Below are positions 1 through 8,250 of a stretch of DNA of 64,000 bases, one piece after another. The stretch is from Mesorhizobium carmichaelinearum. GTDB taxonomy: Bacteria; Pseudomonadota; Alphaproteobacteria; Rhizobiales; Rhizobiaceae. Location: the NCBI RefSeq assembly GCF_900199455.1, contig NZ_FZQR01000005.1, positions 248,001-312,000 of the forward strand. Reading direction: 5' to 3'. The translations under genes were made by a program, and so were the position numbers. Below the pieces are notes generated by a model. That model was not told where the DNA came from. It saw only the letters and a program-made list of their open reading frames with translations, and did no database searches. Each line of letters begins with the position of its first letter. The first letter of the stretch is position 1.

Positions 1-156
1 AAGCGCGCCTGTGCCGATGGCAATGTGCGGCTGGGCGACGCCGACGACATAAAGCAGGAGCGGCGTGGCAAGGATCGATCCGCCGCCGCCGACAAGGCCA
101 AGGGTGAAACCGACCAGGCCGCCAGAGCCAACGGCGGCAAACAAGGTTGTTGTCAT
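1..156 (-). CDS. TauE/SafE-family sulfite exporter, N-terminal part (cut by window edge)
   Basis: Only the first 52 codons lie in the window. The translation starts MTTTLFAAVGSGGLVGFTLG and continues with a hydrophobic, glycine-rich first membrane segment (GLVGGGGS, then ATPLLLYVVG), typical of the TauE/SafE permease family of anion exporters. The ATG at 154-156 overlaps the TGA of the upstream YeeE/YedE gene (ATGA), so it is the last visible gene of the blh-bigR sulfur operon and probably translationally coupled. In related operons this protein is thought to export sulfite made by the sulfur dioxygenase; that role is inferred from context. The C-terminal part is missing only because the window ends. 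Confidence 0.85.
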   Translation of the reverse strand, partial: MTTTLFAAVGSGGLVGFTLGLVGGGGSILATPLLLYVVGVAQPHIAIGTGAL

Positions 157-587
157 GATGGCCTCCCGGCAAGGAAGCGGTCATGGGCAATCATCCCCGC
201 CAGCATGAAGGCCACGAAGACCAGGGTGGGCGTCAGCCCCAGCGACAATGAAGCCAAGGCCGGGCCGGGGCAAAAACCGCCCAGGCCCCATCCCAGGCCG
301 AAGATCGCCGAGCCGATGACCAGAGGGGCGTCGATCCGCGAGTTCATCGGCACATGGAAGCGATCCGCCAGCAGCGGTCGCGACATCCGCCGCAGCCAGG
401 CCATGCCTGCCATCGCAACGGCAACGGCGCCGCCCAGCACGAAGGCAAGACTTGGATCCCACGCACCAAAAATGTCGAGAAAGCCCTGGACGCGGACGGG
501 ATCGAGCATGCCCGACAGTGCCAGGCCAAACCCGAAAAGCGTGCCCGCGGCCAAAGCGGCGACAGGCCGTAGTTTGCTGTGTCTCAC
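153..587 (-). CDS. YeeE/YedE-family sulfur transporter, second half-protein
   Basis: 144 residues starting at a GTG (585-587) that overlaps the TGA of the preceding gene (GTGA). The N-terminus is MRHSKLRPVAALAAGTLFGF, followed by several hydrophobic helices and the motif GLGGFCPGPALASL near residue 110. That motif carries the conserved cysteine of YeeE/YedE (TsuA-like) thiosulfate or sulfide-permeation proteins. Together with the gene upstream it forms the two-protein version of this transporter often found in bigR operons. The frame stays open upstream for about 70 more codons, but those overlap the previous gene and lack family character, so the GTG start is preferred. Confidence 0.85.
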   Translation of the reverse strand: MRHSKLRPVAALAAGTLFGFGLALSGMLDPVRVQGFLDIFGAWDPSLAFVLGGAVAVAMAGMAWLRRMSRPLLADRFHVPMNSRIDAPLVIGSAIFGLGWGLGGFCPGPALASLSLGLTPTLVFVAFMLAGMIAHDRFLAGRPS

Positions 588-994
588 AAGGCTGCTCCGC
601 GAAGAAGGGCGACGGCCGCGATGCCGCTCGCAAGGAATGTCAGGACCGCGGCGATCGAACGTGGCGATAGCCGAGCCAGGCCCATCACGCCATGACCGCT
701 GGTGCAGCCCGAGCCCATTCGGGATCCGAAGCCGACCAGCAATCCCGCAAGCATGATCAATGGCAGCGACGCCGTCACGGTCACGGTTGGCCAATGATGA
801 AAGGCCGCGAAGTACACCACCGGGCCAAGCAGCAATCCGGCGACGAAGGCGGCGTTTGTCCAGACATCGATGCCCTGGACCACCTTGCCGACAATCCCGC
901 TGACGCCGGCGATCCTGCCGTTCAGGATCAGCAGGATGGCGCAGGAAAGACCGATAAGGGCCCCGCCAAGAAGGGATACGAGATAAGAGGTCAT
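584..994 (-). CDS. YeeE/YedE-family sulfur transporter, first half-protein
   Basis: 136-residue membrane protein. Hydrophobic helices begin at MTSYLVSLLGGALIGLSCAI, and the conserved motif GFGSRMGSGCTSGHGVMGLA lies around residues 90-110. The cysteine in GSGCTSGHG is the hallmark of YeeE/YedE sulfur-compound channels. The ATG at 992-994 overlaps the TGA of the ArsR gene, and the TGA overlaps the GTG of the second half-protein. The chain of 4-nt overlaps across the operon points to one mRNA with coupled translation. It probably moves thiosulfate or a related reduced-sulfur compound across the inner membrane; the substrate is inferred from the family. Confidence 0.9.
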   Translation of the reverse strand: MTSYLVSLLGGALIGLSCAILLILNGRIAGVSGIVGKVVQGIDVWTNAAFVAGLLLGPVVYFAAFHHWPTVTVTASLPLIMLAGLLVGFGSRMGSGCTSGHGVMGLARLSPRSIAAVLTFLASGIAAVALLRGAAL

Positions 995-1326
995 GGCCTG
1001 CCTTCCGAACAGAAGATCGTGTAAAGTGCCGCCACCAATTGAGCGGCCTTCTCGGCGGTCAGCCGGTAGAAGATCTGTTTGCCGTCTCGCCGCGTTTCCA
1101 CAATGTTGGCATCGCGCAACACCGTCAGTTGCTGGGAAAGGTTCGGTTGATGGATGTCGAGCATTTCTTCCAGCCGGCTGACCGAATACTCGCCTTCGAC
1201 AAGGGTGCAGACGAGCATCAGCCGCATTGGATGCGCCAGCGTCTTCAACAAGGCCGCGACTTCGCCGGCGCGCGATTCCATGGCGGCGGGCGACATTTTC
1301 ACTGCATTAGGCTGGATCTCGCTCAC
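991..1326 (-). CDS. bigR: ArsR/SmtB-family repressor, BigR/SqrR type
   Basis: 111 residues with a winged helix-turn-helix. EVAALLKTLAHPMRLMLVCT opens the domain, QPNLSQQLTVLRDANIVETR is the recognition region, and the wing is RRDGKQIFYRL. Cysteines occur in LVCTLVEGEYS and near the C-terminus (IFCSEGRP), the positions used by the persulfide-sensing BigR/SqrR group. The start is the GTG at 1324-1326, overlapping the TGA of blh (GTGA). In this family the protein represses its own operon until reactive sulfur forms a disulfide or polysulfide bond; here the likely target is the AT-rich region at 2630-2673. The symbol rests on family and operon partner rather than alignment. Confidence 0.88.
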   Translation of the reverse strand: MSEIQPNAVKMSPAAMESRAGEVAALLKTLAHPMRLMLVCTLVEGEYSVSRLEEMLDIHQPNLSQQLTVLRDANIVETRRDGKQIFYRLTAEKAAQLVAALYTIFCSEGRP

Positions 1327-2618
1327 CACACGGCTCCTTGCAATGCATCGAGGGGGAATTTCAGATAGCGCGTACCGTTTGCTTCCGGCTCCGGCAGGCG
1401 CCCCGCCTGGATGTTGACCTGCAAGGCATGCAAGATGAGTTTCGGCATCGGCAGCGTTCGGTCTCGCGCCACGCGCAATCCGGCAAAGGCCTCTTCGTCC
1501 ACGCCGGCCAGGTGCGCATTGGCGCGCTTCTGCTCGCCGACCGTGCTTTCCCACTTCGGCGCGCGTCCGCCCGGCTGGTAGTCATGGCCTGTGAAGAGGC
1601 GGGTTTCGTCCGGAAGCTCCAGGATCTTCTGGATCGATTTCCACAGGATGCGCGCGTCACCACCGGGAAAATCGGCACGAGCCGTGCCGCTGTCAGGCAT
1701 GAAGATGGTGTCGTGAACAAAGGCCGCATTGCCGATCGCGTAGGTGATCGACGCTAGGGTGTGACCGGGCGAAAACATCACACGCGCCGCTATGGAACCG
1801 ACCTTGAACGTGTCACCCTCCGAGAACAGCCTGTCCCACTGCGAACCGTCGACACGAAGTTCGGGCCAGTTGTAGATGCCCCGCCATAGGCGCTGGACAT
1901 CGACCACCGGCGCTCCGATCGCCGTCGGGGCACCTGTCTTCTGCTTCAGATACTGCGCGGCCGAAAGGTGGTCGGCATGGGGATGGGTGTCGAGAATCCA
2001 TTCGACGCTCAACCCGTTCTCGGCAACATAGGAAAGCAGCGCGTCGGCGTTGCGCGTCGTGGTCGCTCCGGACTTCTCGTCGAAATCAAGAACCGGATCG
2101 ACAATGGCGCATTTTCGGGTATCCGGGTCCGAAACCACATATTGCACGCTCCCTGTCCGGGGGTCGAAGAATCCCTTCACCTCCGGTCGCAGTTGCCTGT
2201 GCGCTTCGAACCATCGCGACGCCGCCGGCAGGTCGATGCCGAGTTTCAAGCCGAGAGCCGCGATATCCTGGGATGACATGCGGCCGTCGAGTGCCTCGCC
2301 CAGCACATACAGGGTCAGGGCGCGCGTGCCGGTCTTGCAATGAGCAAAGACCGGGCCGCCGGCATCGGCCATGGCCGCCTGGAAGGCCCGCGCGTCCGCT
2401 TCGGTGATGGTCGGCATCGTGACGGGTATGAAAGCGTAGGAAACATCGGCGTGGCCAGCCGCCTGCCGCTCGGCGGCGTTTCCGGGCTGGGAGGCCTCTT
2501 CCCCGTCAGGACGGGCGTTGATCATTCCCGCAAAGCCATGGAAGGCAAGCGACCGGATTTCGGAGATCGAGGGCTGGGGACCGACGCTCAGCACGTCATT
2601 TACACGGATCATGGTCAT
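1323..2618 (-). CDS. blh: Blh: DUF442 phosphatase-like domain fused to ETHE1-like persulfide dioxygenase
   Basis: 431 residues, first gene of the leftward sulfur operon. The N-terminal ~115 residues form a DUF442 (beta-lactamase hydrolase-like, PTP fold) domain with the P-loop VFAHCKTGTRA. The C-terminal ~300 residues are a metallo-beta-lactamase fold of the ETHE1 persulfide dioxygenase type: iron/zinc motif THPHADHLSA, later SPGHT, FVHDTIF and FTGHDY. It should oxidise glutathione persulfide to sulfite in the cytoplasm, fitting the exporter genes downstream. The start is set at ATG 2616-2618 (MTMIRVNDVL); an alternative is 2612. The open frame continues back to 2807, but that would place the AT-rich operator inside the gene. 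Confidence 0.92.
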   Translation of the reverse strand: MTMIRVNDVLSVGPQPSISEIRSLAFHGFAGMINARPDGEEASQPGNAAERQAAGHADVSYAFIPVTMPTITEADARAFQAAMADAGGPVFAHCKTGTRALTLYVLGEALDGRMSSQDIAALGLKLGIDLPAASRWFEAHRQLRPEVKGFFDPRTGSVQYVVSDPDTRKCAIVDPVLDFDEKSGATTTRNADALLSYVAENGLSVEWILDTHPHADHLSAAQYLKQKTGAPTAIGAPVVDVQRLWRGIYNWPELRVDGSQWDRLFSEGDTFKVGSIAARVMFSPGHTLASITYAIGNAAFVHDTIFMPDSGTARADFPGGDARILWKSIQKILELPDETRLFTGHDYQPGGRAPKWESTVGEQKRANAHLAGVDEEAFAGLRVARDRTLPMPKLILHALQVNIQAGRLPEPEANGTRYLKFPLDALQGAVW

Positions 2619-2629
2619 ATCGAGCACCT

Positions 2630-2673
2630 GTATTCTTATCAATATACAATTGCATATAATGTATAATGAATAC
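2630..2673. promoter_or_regulatory. AT-rich imperfect inverted repeat upstream of blh (candidate BigR operator)
   Basis: A 44-bp stretch, almost all A and T in a GC-rich genome, lies just upstream of blh. The ends GTATTC (2630-2635) and GAATAC (2668-2673) are exact inverted repeats, and ATACAAT / ATGTAT repeats sit inside. BigR-type repressors bind AT-rich palindromes over their own promoters, so this is the natural operator. Binding is inferred. Confidence 0.6.
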
Positions 2674-2741
2674 TCGCACAAGGGGCCTGCCTGGAAATTC
2701 GCGGCCGGGTTGCCGGCCTGACGATCTTCTGCCATATTTGC

Positions 2742-2768
2742 CATATGCAAAAAACATTTTTGCATATG
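2742..2768. promoter_or_regulatory. Perfect 12-bp inverted repeat upstream of the SahH-like gene
   Basis: CATATGCAAAAA (2742-2753) and TTTTTGCATATG (2757-2768) are exact reverse complements separated by ACA. The site ends 30 nt before the start codon of the adenosylhomocysteinase-like gene, so it would overlap that promoter. A half copy (GCCATAT) precedes it at 2731-2737. It differs from the blh operator and probably binds another dimeric regulator; an ArsR-family SahR-type or IclR protein is conceivable but unproven. Confidence 0.6.
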
Positions 2769-2798
2769 ATAAATGTAGACCATGATCGGAGACTTCGA

Positions 2799-3998
2799 AT
2801 GACCCAAGCCCAGGTCAATCCGGCGAATGCGGAACTGGTCGAGCGTGGCCGCGGCCGTGTCGCCTGGATCCGTTCGCGCATGGCGATGCTGGCCACGTTG
2901 CGTGAAGAGTTCCGCGCCAGTCGCCCCTTCGCCGGCAGGCGCATCGGCATGTCACTGCATATCGAGCCGAAGACGGCGGTGCTGCTCGAAGTGCTGGCCG
3001 AAGGCGGCGCCGAGATAATTGGTACCGGCAATCACGGTTCGACGCAGGATGATGTCGTCGCCTTCCTGCAAAGCCAGGGTATCGGCGTGTTCGGCCGCCG
3101 CGCCGATACGCTCGCCGACCATCATGCCAACCTGGCACGCGTGCTGGACGCGCAGCCCGACATGCTGCTCGACAATGGCGCCGACCTTGCCGCCGGCATT
3201 GTCGAACGCGGCAGGGCGGCGTCCATCCTGGGCGGCACCGAGGAGACGACGTCGGGCGGCGACCGGCTGCGCGGCGAACTGGCCGGCAAGGTGCCGTTCC
3301 CCTCCATCGTCATCAACGACAGCCCGCTGAAGGCGATCGGAGAGAACAAGCACGCGGTCGGCCAGTCGGTGGTCGAAAGCTTCATGCGCATCACCAATCT
3401 GATGATCCCCGGCCGACGCTTCTGCGTCATCGGCTATGGCTGGTGCGGGCGCGGCATCGCGCAGTATCTGCGGGCACTCGGCGGCCGCGTGGCGGTCGTC
3501 GAGGTCGACGAAATCAAGGCGCTGGAGGCGGCCCTCGACGGCTACCGCGTGGCGCCGCTGGCGGAGCTGGCGCCATGGGCACAGGTGTTCATCACCGCCA
3601 CAGGCCGCGCCGGCGTGCTTCCCGCCGAGGCGATCGCCGCCATGCAGGATGGCGCGGTGCTCGCCAATTCCGGGCATTTCCCCTGGGAGATCGACACTGA
3701 GGGGCTCGCCGCCATGACCACCGCCACCACCGATCTCGACGGCACGTTGCGGCGTCTCGACCTCGCCAATGGAAGGCATGTCATCCTCATTGCTGAGGGG
3801 CGCATGTTCAACCTTGCCGGCGTCGAGCCAAAGGGCAATTCGATCGAATCCATGGATATCGGCTTCATGCTGCAGGCGCTGTCGCTGGAGCGGGTGGTGA
3901 AGGGCGAAAACCTGGCGGCAGGCGCGCAGCCGGTGCCCGACGACATCAACCGGCGTATCGCCCGGCTGATGATGGCTACGATGGGCGCGGCGACGTAA
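2799..3998 (+). CDS. Short S-adenosylhomocysteinase-like protein
   Basis: 399 residues, well below the ~465 usual for proteobacterial SahH. Recognisable family features are DNGADLAAG, GTEETTSGGDRL, the segment before the Rossmann fold (ENKHAVGQSVVESFMR), the NAD-binding glycine motif CVIGYGWCGRG (about 210-220), TATGRAGVL and LANSGHFPWEID. The usual FDN catalytic segment reads GEN here, so the aspartate is replaced by glutamate, and the C-terminal KPDHYRY tail is absent. It may hydrolyse a relative of S-adenosylhomocysteine rather than act as housekeeping SahH. Start at ATG 2799 with GGAGA seven bases upstream; an in-frame ATG at 2745 lies inside the palindrome. An IclR gene follows. Confidence 0.85.
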   Translation: MTQAQVNPANAELVERGRGRVAWIRSRMAMLATLREEFRASRPFAGRRIGMSLHIEPKTAVLLEVLAEGGAEIIGTGNHGSTQDDVVAFLQSQGIGVFGRRADTLADHHANLARVLDAQPDMLLDNGADLAAGIVERGRAASILGGTEETTSGGDRLRGELAGKVPFPSIVINDSPLKAIGENKHAVGQSVVESFMRITNLMIPGRRFCVIGYGWCGRGIAQYLRALGGRVAVVEVDEIKALEAALDGYRVAPLAELAPWAQVFITATGRAGVLPAEAIAAMQDGAVLANSGHFPWEIDTEGLAAMTTATTDLDGTLRRLDLANGRHVILIAEGRMFNLAGVEPKGNSIESMDIGFMLQALSLERVVKGENLAAGAQPVPDDINRRIARLMMATMGAAT

Positions 3999-4034
3999 CT
4001 AAGTTGCTTCCTGATTCTAACTGGGAAGGTGGGT

Positions 4035-4817
4035 ATGGCTGGCAAGACTACGGAAGCGCCGGACTATTCGGTTCCGGCCCTGGAAAAGGCATTCGACATT
4101 ATCGAACTCTTGGCCGAGCAGAAGGACGGGCTGAACCAGGGCCAGATTTCCGAGGCGGTCGGCCGCTCGATCCACCAGATCTACCGCGTGCTGCAGGCGC
4201 TGGAGCGGCGCGGCTACATTTTTCGCGATCGCCCGGCCGGGCTCTATTTCCTGTCGCCGCGCCTGTTTGAGCTGGCGCACCGGCACGAGCCGCTGCGCGG
4301 CCTCGTCCAGGCGGCGCTGCCGTCGATGCGGCGGCTGTCCGACGCGATCCAGCAATCCTGCAATCTCGGCGTCCACAATGCCGGACGGGTGCTGATCGTG
4401 GCGCAGGTGGAAAGTCCGGCGGCCTTCGGCTTTCGCGTCCGCGTCGGCGCCGAGTTTCCGCTGTTTGCCACCGCCACCGGCCGCACGCTGATGGCGTTCC
4501 AGCCGCAGGACAGAGTCAACCAATGGCTGCAAGCCTCTGGTATTCCTGGTGAAAAGCCCGATATCGAGCGCGCGCTTGCCCGCATCCGCGCCGCCGGCCA
4601 TGAGGAGGTCGCCGACGGGCTGCAGCCGGGCGTCATCGATCTTGCCTTTCCGGTCATCGGGCCGTTCGGCCAGTCGGTCGCAGCACTCACCGTGCCCTAT
4701 GTGGCGACCAGCTACAGCATGCTCGACCTTGCCACCGTACGCCGCCACGCGGCGCAGGCGGCGCAGGAGATCGCGCTGGTGCTGGCGCCCGAGCCATCAG
4801 GCCAAAGCGCGCCGTGA
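4035..4817 (+). CDS. IclR-family transcriptional regulator
   Basis: 260 residues. The N-terminal winged helix reads VPALEKAFDIIELLAEQKDG, then QISEAVGRSIHQIYRVLQAL and RRGYI. The rest is the IclR effector-binding domain, with FPLFATATGRTLMA around residue 150 and PVIGPFGQSVAALTV near 210. GGAAGG five bases upstream favours ATG 4035 over the in-frame GTG at 4029. The stop overlaps the next start (GTGA), and the SahH-like gene lies 36 nt upstream on the same strand, so these three genes probably form one unit. The effector is unknown. Confidence 0.93.
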   Translation: MAGKTTEAPDYSVPALEKAFDIIELLAEQKDGLNQGQISEAVGRSIHQIYRVLQALERRGYIFRDRPAGLYFLSPRLFELAHRHEPLRGLVQAALPSMRRLSDAIQQSCNLGVHNAGRVLIVAQVESPAAFGFRVRVGAEFPLFATATGRTLMAFQPQDRVNQWLQASGIPGEKPDIERALARIRAAGHEEVADGLQPGVIDLAFPVIGPFGQSVAALTVPYVATSYSMLDLATVRRHAAQAAQEIALVLAPEPSGQSAP

Positions 4818-5260
4818 CCGATCCCTCCACGCCGATCGTCAAGGCCGTCGTCATCGCCGCTGCGCCGGCCAGAGTCTGGCGGGTGCTGACGACACCGGGG
4901 ATGATCCCGCAATGGATGTCCGACGAGGAGCTGACCGTCAGCCTGGAAGGGTATGCCGGCGGCACGATCGTGATCCGCGGGCTGCTGCATGGCATGCGGT
5001 TCGAGAACCATGGCATCGTCCGCGCCTTTAAGCCCGAGAAGAGTTTTGCCTACAGCTACTGGAGCACGCTGTCGGCCTCGCGCCTGGCGGACGTGCCGGA
5101 AAACCACACGCTGGTCAGCTTCGCGCTGGCGCCGGCGGATGGAGGGACGCTGCTGACGCTGACGCTCAGCGACTTCGCCGAACCGGCGATCCGCCCGCAC
5201 GCCAATCTCTACTGGGGTCCGACCTTGCAGATCCTGAAGGCGGTGTGCGAGCGCCTTTGA
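4814..5260 (+). CDS. SRPBCC (START-like, AHSA1/polyketide cyclase) domain protein
   Basis: 148-residue single-domain protein. It shows the SRPBCC pattern: VKAVVIAAAPARVWRVLTTPGMIPQWM at the start, then IVRAFKPEKSFAYSYWS and HTLVSFALAPADGGTLLTLT. This fold encloses a hydrophobic ligand pocket. The GTG start overlaps the stop of the IclR gene by 4 nt, indicating coupled translation. Function in the SahH-like/IclR unit is not predictable; ligand binding or protein chaperoning are both possible. Confidence 0.85.
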   Translation: MTDPSTPIVKAVVIAAAPARVWRVLTTPGMIPQWMSDEELTVSLEGYAGGTIVIRGLLHGMRFENHGIVRAFKPEKSFAYSYWSTLSASRLADVPENHTLVSFALAPADGGTLLTLTLSDFAEPAIRPHANLYWGPTLQILKAVCERL

Positions 5261-5289
5261 GGAAGCGCCATCGCGGCGGCACCAGTCCT

Positions 5290-6123
5290 TTACTCCTTGG
5301 GATGCCTGGCCAGCGCGCGGATGCGGTCGGCGACCTGACTGTCGATCGGGTTGTAGACCGTCAGGTTCAAATCGGGCCGGCCGTCGACCGCGAAGGACGA
5401 GTATTCCATCTCGATGTCACCCAGTTCCGGGTGCTTCAGGCGCTTTGTTCCGTCGCCATGGGCGAGCACGTCGTTCTCCTGCCACAGCTTGGCGAACTCG
5501 GCGCTGCCGCTGCACAGTTCGTCCACCAGCTGGGTGACCTCGGAGACCGCGCCGGCACGCGCCGCATCGGCCCGGAAAGCGCCGACCACGAAACGGGCGA
5601 GGTTCTCCCAATCATGCTGCTTGGCGCGGATGTGGGGCGTGAGGAACATGAAGCGCAATATGTTGCGCCGGCCGGCGGGTATGCTGCCGTAGTCGGTCAG
5701 CACGATCTCGGCGGCGCGGTTCCAGGCAACGACGTCCCAGGTCGCGGTCTTGACCAAAGCGGGGCTGGCCTCGAGCGTGTCGATGAGGCGCTGCAGCCGG
5801 GGGCTGACGCCTTCGTCGCCTCTGTAGCGGACCTCGGGCGGGCGCCCGAGCCCCAGCATGAAAAGATGTTCGCGCTCGGCCTCGGTCAACAATAGTCCCT
5901 TGGCGATGCGGTTCAGCACATCGGCCGAAGGCGCGCCGCCACGGCCCTGTTCCAGCCATGTGTACCAGGTCGGGCTGATGTTGGCGCGCTGGGCGACCTC
6001 TTCGCGGCGCAGCCCCGGCGTGCGCCGGCGCCCGGAGAAGCCGAACGATGCCGGATCGAGCCGGGTGCGCCGGTCCTTCAGGAAGGCAGCGAGTGAGCCG
6101 GGGGTGGGCATGCTGTTAGCCAT
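5290..6123 (-). CDS. XRE-family regulator with MmyB-like ligand-binding domain
   Basis: 277 residues. The N-terminal helix-turn-helix reads LAAFLKDRRTRL, then RRRTPGLRREEVAQRANISP and WYTWLEQGR, the signature of the actinobacterial/rhizobial MmyB-type regulators. The C-terminal ~170 residues (PALVKTATWDVVAWNRAAE to FAVDGRPDLNLTVYNP) match the MmyB PAS-like sensor domain. It is divergent from the SDR gene at 6212, 88 nt away, and probably controls it, as is usual for this arrangement. The target and ligand are inferred only. Confidence 0.9.
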   Translation of the reverse strand: MANSMPTPGSLAAFLKDRRTRLDPASFGFSGRRRTPGLRREEVAQRANISPTWYTWLEQGRGGAPSADVLNRIAKGLLLTEAEREHLFMLGLGRPPEVRYRGDEGVSPRLQRLIDTLEASPALVKTATWDVVAWNRAAEIVLTDYGSIPAGRRNILRFMFLTPHIRAKQHDWENLARFVVGAFRADAARAGAVSEVTQLVDELCSGSAEFAKLWQENDVLAHGDGTKRLKHPELGDIEMEYSSFAVDGRPDLNLTVYNPIDSQVADRIRALARHPKE

Positions 6124-6211
6124 CCTGTTAAAGATTATACCATGATAAGATCACTACTTTAATGGAATAATAGACCGTCGATATTACGCAGGCAACCGCA
6201 GGAGATTTTGC

Positions 6212-7096
6212 ATGCGTATCTTTCTCACCGGCGCGACCGGTTTCATCGGCTCGGCCATCGTTCCCGAACTCATCCAGGCCGGCCATGAGGTTGTGGGCGT
6301 CACCCGCTCCGATGCCGGCGCCGAGGCGCTCGCCGCCGCAGGCGCCGAGGTGCATCGTGGAACGCTCGAGGAGCCGACAAGCCTGCGCGCCGGCGCGGCG
6401 AAGGCGGATGCCGTGATCCACACCGCCTTCGACCATGATTTTTCGCGCTTTGCCGACAACTGCGAAAAAGACAAGCGCGTCATTGCAGCCCTTGGTGCGG
6501 CGCTTGCCGGATCCGACCGGCCGCTGGTGATCACTTCGGGCGTCGGCATGGGCAGCCCCGGACATGGCCAGCCGGCGGTCGAGGACGTCTTCAACGCCAG
6601 CCATCCCAATCCGCGCATCGCCTCGGAACTTGCCGGCAATGCCTTGCTGGAGGCGGGCATCAACGTGTCGGTGATGCGCCTGCCGCAGGTCCACAATACG
6701 GTCAAGCAGGGGCTGATCACGCCGCTCGTCGAGATCGCGCGCCAGAAAGGGGTCTCGGCCTATGTCGGCGAAGGCCGCAATCGTTTCTCCGCGGGTCATC
6801 TGCTCGATGCCGCGCGGCTCTACCGGCTTGCCGTGGAAAAGCGGCAGCCGGGCGCGCGTTACAACGCGGTCGGCGAGGAAGGTGTCGAGGTGCGCGCCAT
6901 CGCCGAGGCGCTTGGCCGGGGCCTGAAATTGCCGGTCGTTTCGATCGCGCCGGAAAAGGCGGCGGAACACTTTGGCTGGATGGCTATGTTCGCCCCGGCG
7001 GACCTGCCAGCCTCCAGCGCGCTGACCCAGGCCCGGCTCGGCTGGCATCCGACCGGCCCGACGCTGATCACCGACCTCGACGCCATGCGCTATTGA
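6212..7096 (+). CDS. NAD(P)-dependent extended SDR / epimerase-like oxidoreductase
   Basis: 294 residues. The Rossmann motif MRIFLTGATGFIGSAIVPEL (TGxxGxxG) is at the N-terminus, with DAVIHTAFDHDFS, LVITSGVGMG and the C-terminal substrate region typical of extended or atypical SDRs (NAD-dependent epimerase/dehydratase family). The usual YxxxK catalytic pair is not clear; the corresponding segment reads NPRIASELAGNALL, as in several atypical SDRs. AGGAGA lies about ten bases upstream of the ATG. It is the divergent partner of the MmyB-type regulator. Confidence 0.88.
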   Translation: MRIFLTGATGFIGSAIVPELIQAGHEVVGVTRSDAGAEALAAAGAEVHRGTLEEPTSLRAGAAKADAVIHTAFDHDFSRFADNCEKDKRVIAALGAALAGSDRPLVITSGVGMGSPGHGQPAVEDVFNASHPNPRIASELAGNALLEAGINVSVMRLPQVHNTVKQGLITPLVEIARQKGVSAYVGEGRNRFSAGHLLDAARLYRLAVEKRQPGARYNAVGEEGVEVRAIAEALGRGLKLPVVSIAPEKAAEHFGWMAMFAPADLPASSALTQARLGWHPTGPTLITDLDAMRY

Positions 7097-7108
7097 TGCG
7101 CTACGGCT

Positions 7109-7807
7109 TCAGCCGGGGCTGACGGCGTAGCGCAAGTGGATGAGCCCGTGCGCCAGCGTTTCGCAACTTGTCAGCGACAACTGCATTTTGCCGGCGAGGC
7201 CGCTTTCGCCGAACTCGACAAAGCCCTGGTTTCCCGCCCGTGCATCGAACGCGGGTGCAACGAGCAGGCTAAGCTCATCGACAAGTCCCGCCGCGAAGAA
7301 GGAGCCGTTGATGCCGGCGCCGCCCTCGAGCAGCAGCCGGCTGATGCCGAGTTCGCGCCCGAGCACATCGAGCATGGCGGCGAGATCGATCTCGGCCGTT
7401 TCCGACACGATGTAGGACACGCCGTCGGCGGCGAGCTCGGCCAGATGGCTGTCGGAGACGCCGTGCCCAAGCAGCACCACGACATGGTCGCCGCCGACAT
7501 CAGGCTTGGCAAAGTGGAGCTTTCCCGAGGCATCGAGCGCCAGGGCATAGGTCCCCGCGTCGCGTTGGGCGAAATGATGCGGCCGCTCGACCTCGCCGAT
7601 TTGCTCCGGCGGATGTGCGCCGGCCTTGCTCATCTCGGCCATGGTGACGCGGCCGACGATCCAGCCGTCACCTTCGAGGTCGCTGTGGATCTGCTCATAG
7701 AGGCCTGACCACTCGGCCCGGGTCCCGTCTGGGCTTGTGGTGTAGCGGCTGGGGTGAAGGCCGCCATCGAGCGAGGCGAGCATATGGCAGATGATGTGTG
7801 GCTTCAT
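7109..7807 (-). CDS. RibD C-terminal / dihydrofolate reductase-like family protein
   Basis: 232 residues resembling the RibD reductase domain. MKPHIICHMLASLDGGL opens the strand-helix that holds the substrate, DGWIVGRVTMAEM the NADPH region, and GISRLLLEGGAGINGSFF the conserved GGxxxxxxF motif near residue 165. Standalone members are putative NADPH reductases of unknown substrate. The start has GGAGA six bases upstream. It converges on the SDR gene with only 12 nt between the stops. Confidence 0.88.
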   Translation of the reverse strand: MKPHIICHMLASLDGGLHPSRYTTSPDGTRAEWSGLYEQIHSDLEGDGWIVGRVTMAEMSKAGAHPPEQIGEVERPHHFAQRDAGTYALALDASGKLHFAKPDVGGDHVVVLLGHGVSDSHLAELAADGVSYIVSETAEIDLAAMLDVLGRELGISRLLLEGGAGINGSFFAAGLVDELSLLVAPAFDARAGNQGFVEFGESGLAGKMQLSLTSCETLAHGLIHLRYAVSPG

Positions 7808-7843
7808 GCAATTCTCCAGGGATTACTTTTGGGGTGACATGCA

Positions 7844-8245
7844 TCAGGCCGATTCAAGTTCCATCGCTTTCTCAGCCGCCTTCGCGAGAAACCCGGATCG
7901 CGTATAGCCATGGGCTTCGGCAAAGGCATCAATCCGCCGCAGAACGTCGTCCGGCAACGTCACGTTGATACGCACCGCCTTCCTGGCCTCGGTCCTGGCC
8001 GCGACCAGGATTGCAACACCGTCGCGATTATCGGCGTCTGCCATCACCGCCTCCAGACTGGAAGGCTCGGGAATAGCTTCGCCATCCTCGACCAGCCCTT
8101 CGACGTGGAGGGTGAGTGCCTCTTCGGCCATGGACCGGGCGTCATCCAGATCCTTGCCGGCGGTAATCGCGCCTGGGAAATCAGGGAAAGACACGCCGAA
8201 GTCGCTGCCGGCATCCTTATGGATAAGTCCGATATACTGCTTCAT
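7844..8245 (-). CDS. hicB: HicB-family antitoxin
   Basis: 133 residues. The N-terminal HicB partial RNase H fold reads MKQYIGLIHKDAGSDFGVSF with PDFPGAITAGKDLDDARSMA. The C-terminal part (RINVTLPDDVLRRIDAFAEA, then GYTRSGFLAKAAEKAM) is a ribbon-helix-helix DNA-binding domain. GAGGTGA five bases upstream supports the ATG at 8245. The expected toxin gene directly upstream is only a fragment (8251-8350), so this antitoxin appears to be an orphan retained without its HicA partner. Confidence 0.93.
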   Translation of the reverse strand: MKQYIGLIHKDAGSDFGVSFPDFPGAITAGKDLDDARSMAEEALTLHVEGLVEDGEAIPEPSSLEAVMADADNRDGVAILVAARTEARKAVRINVTLPDDVLRRIDAFAEAHGYTRSGFLAKAAEKAMELESA

Positions 8246-8250
8246 GTCCG

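Noticed and set aside
2619..2807. Longer N-terminus for Blh
   Set aside because: It would translate the AT-rich operator and promoter; the DUF442 domain begins at MTMIRVNDV.
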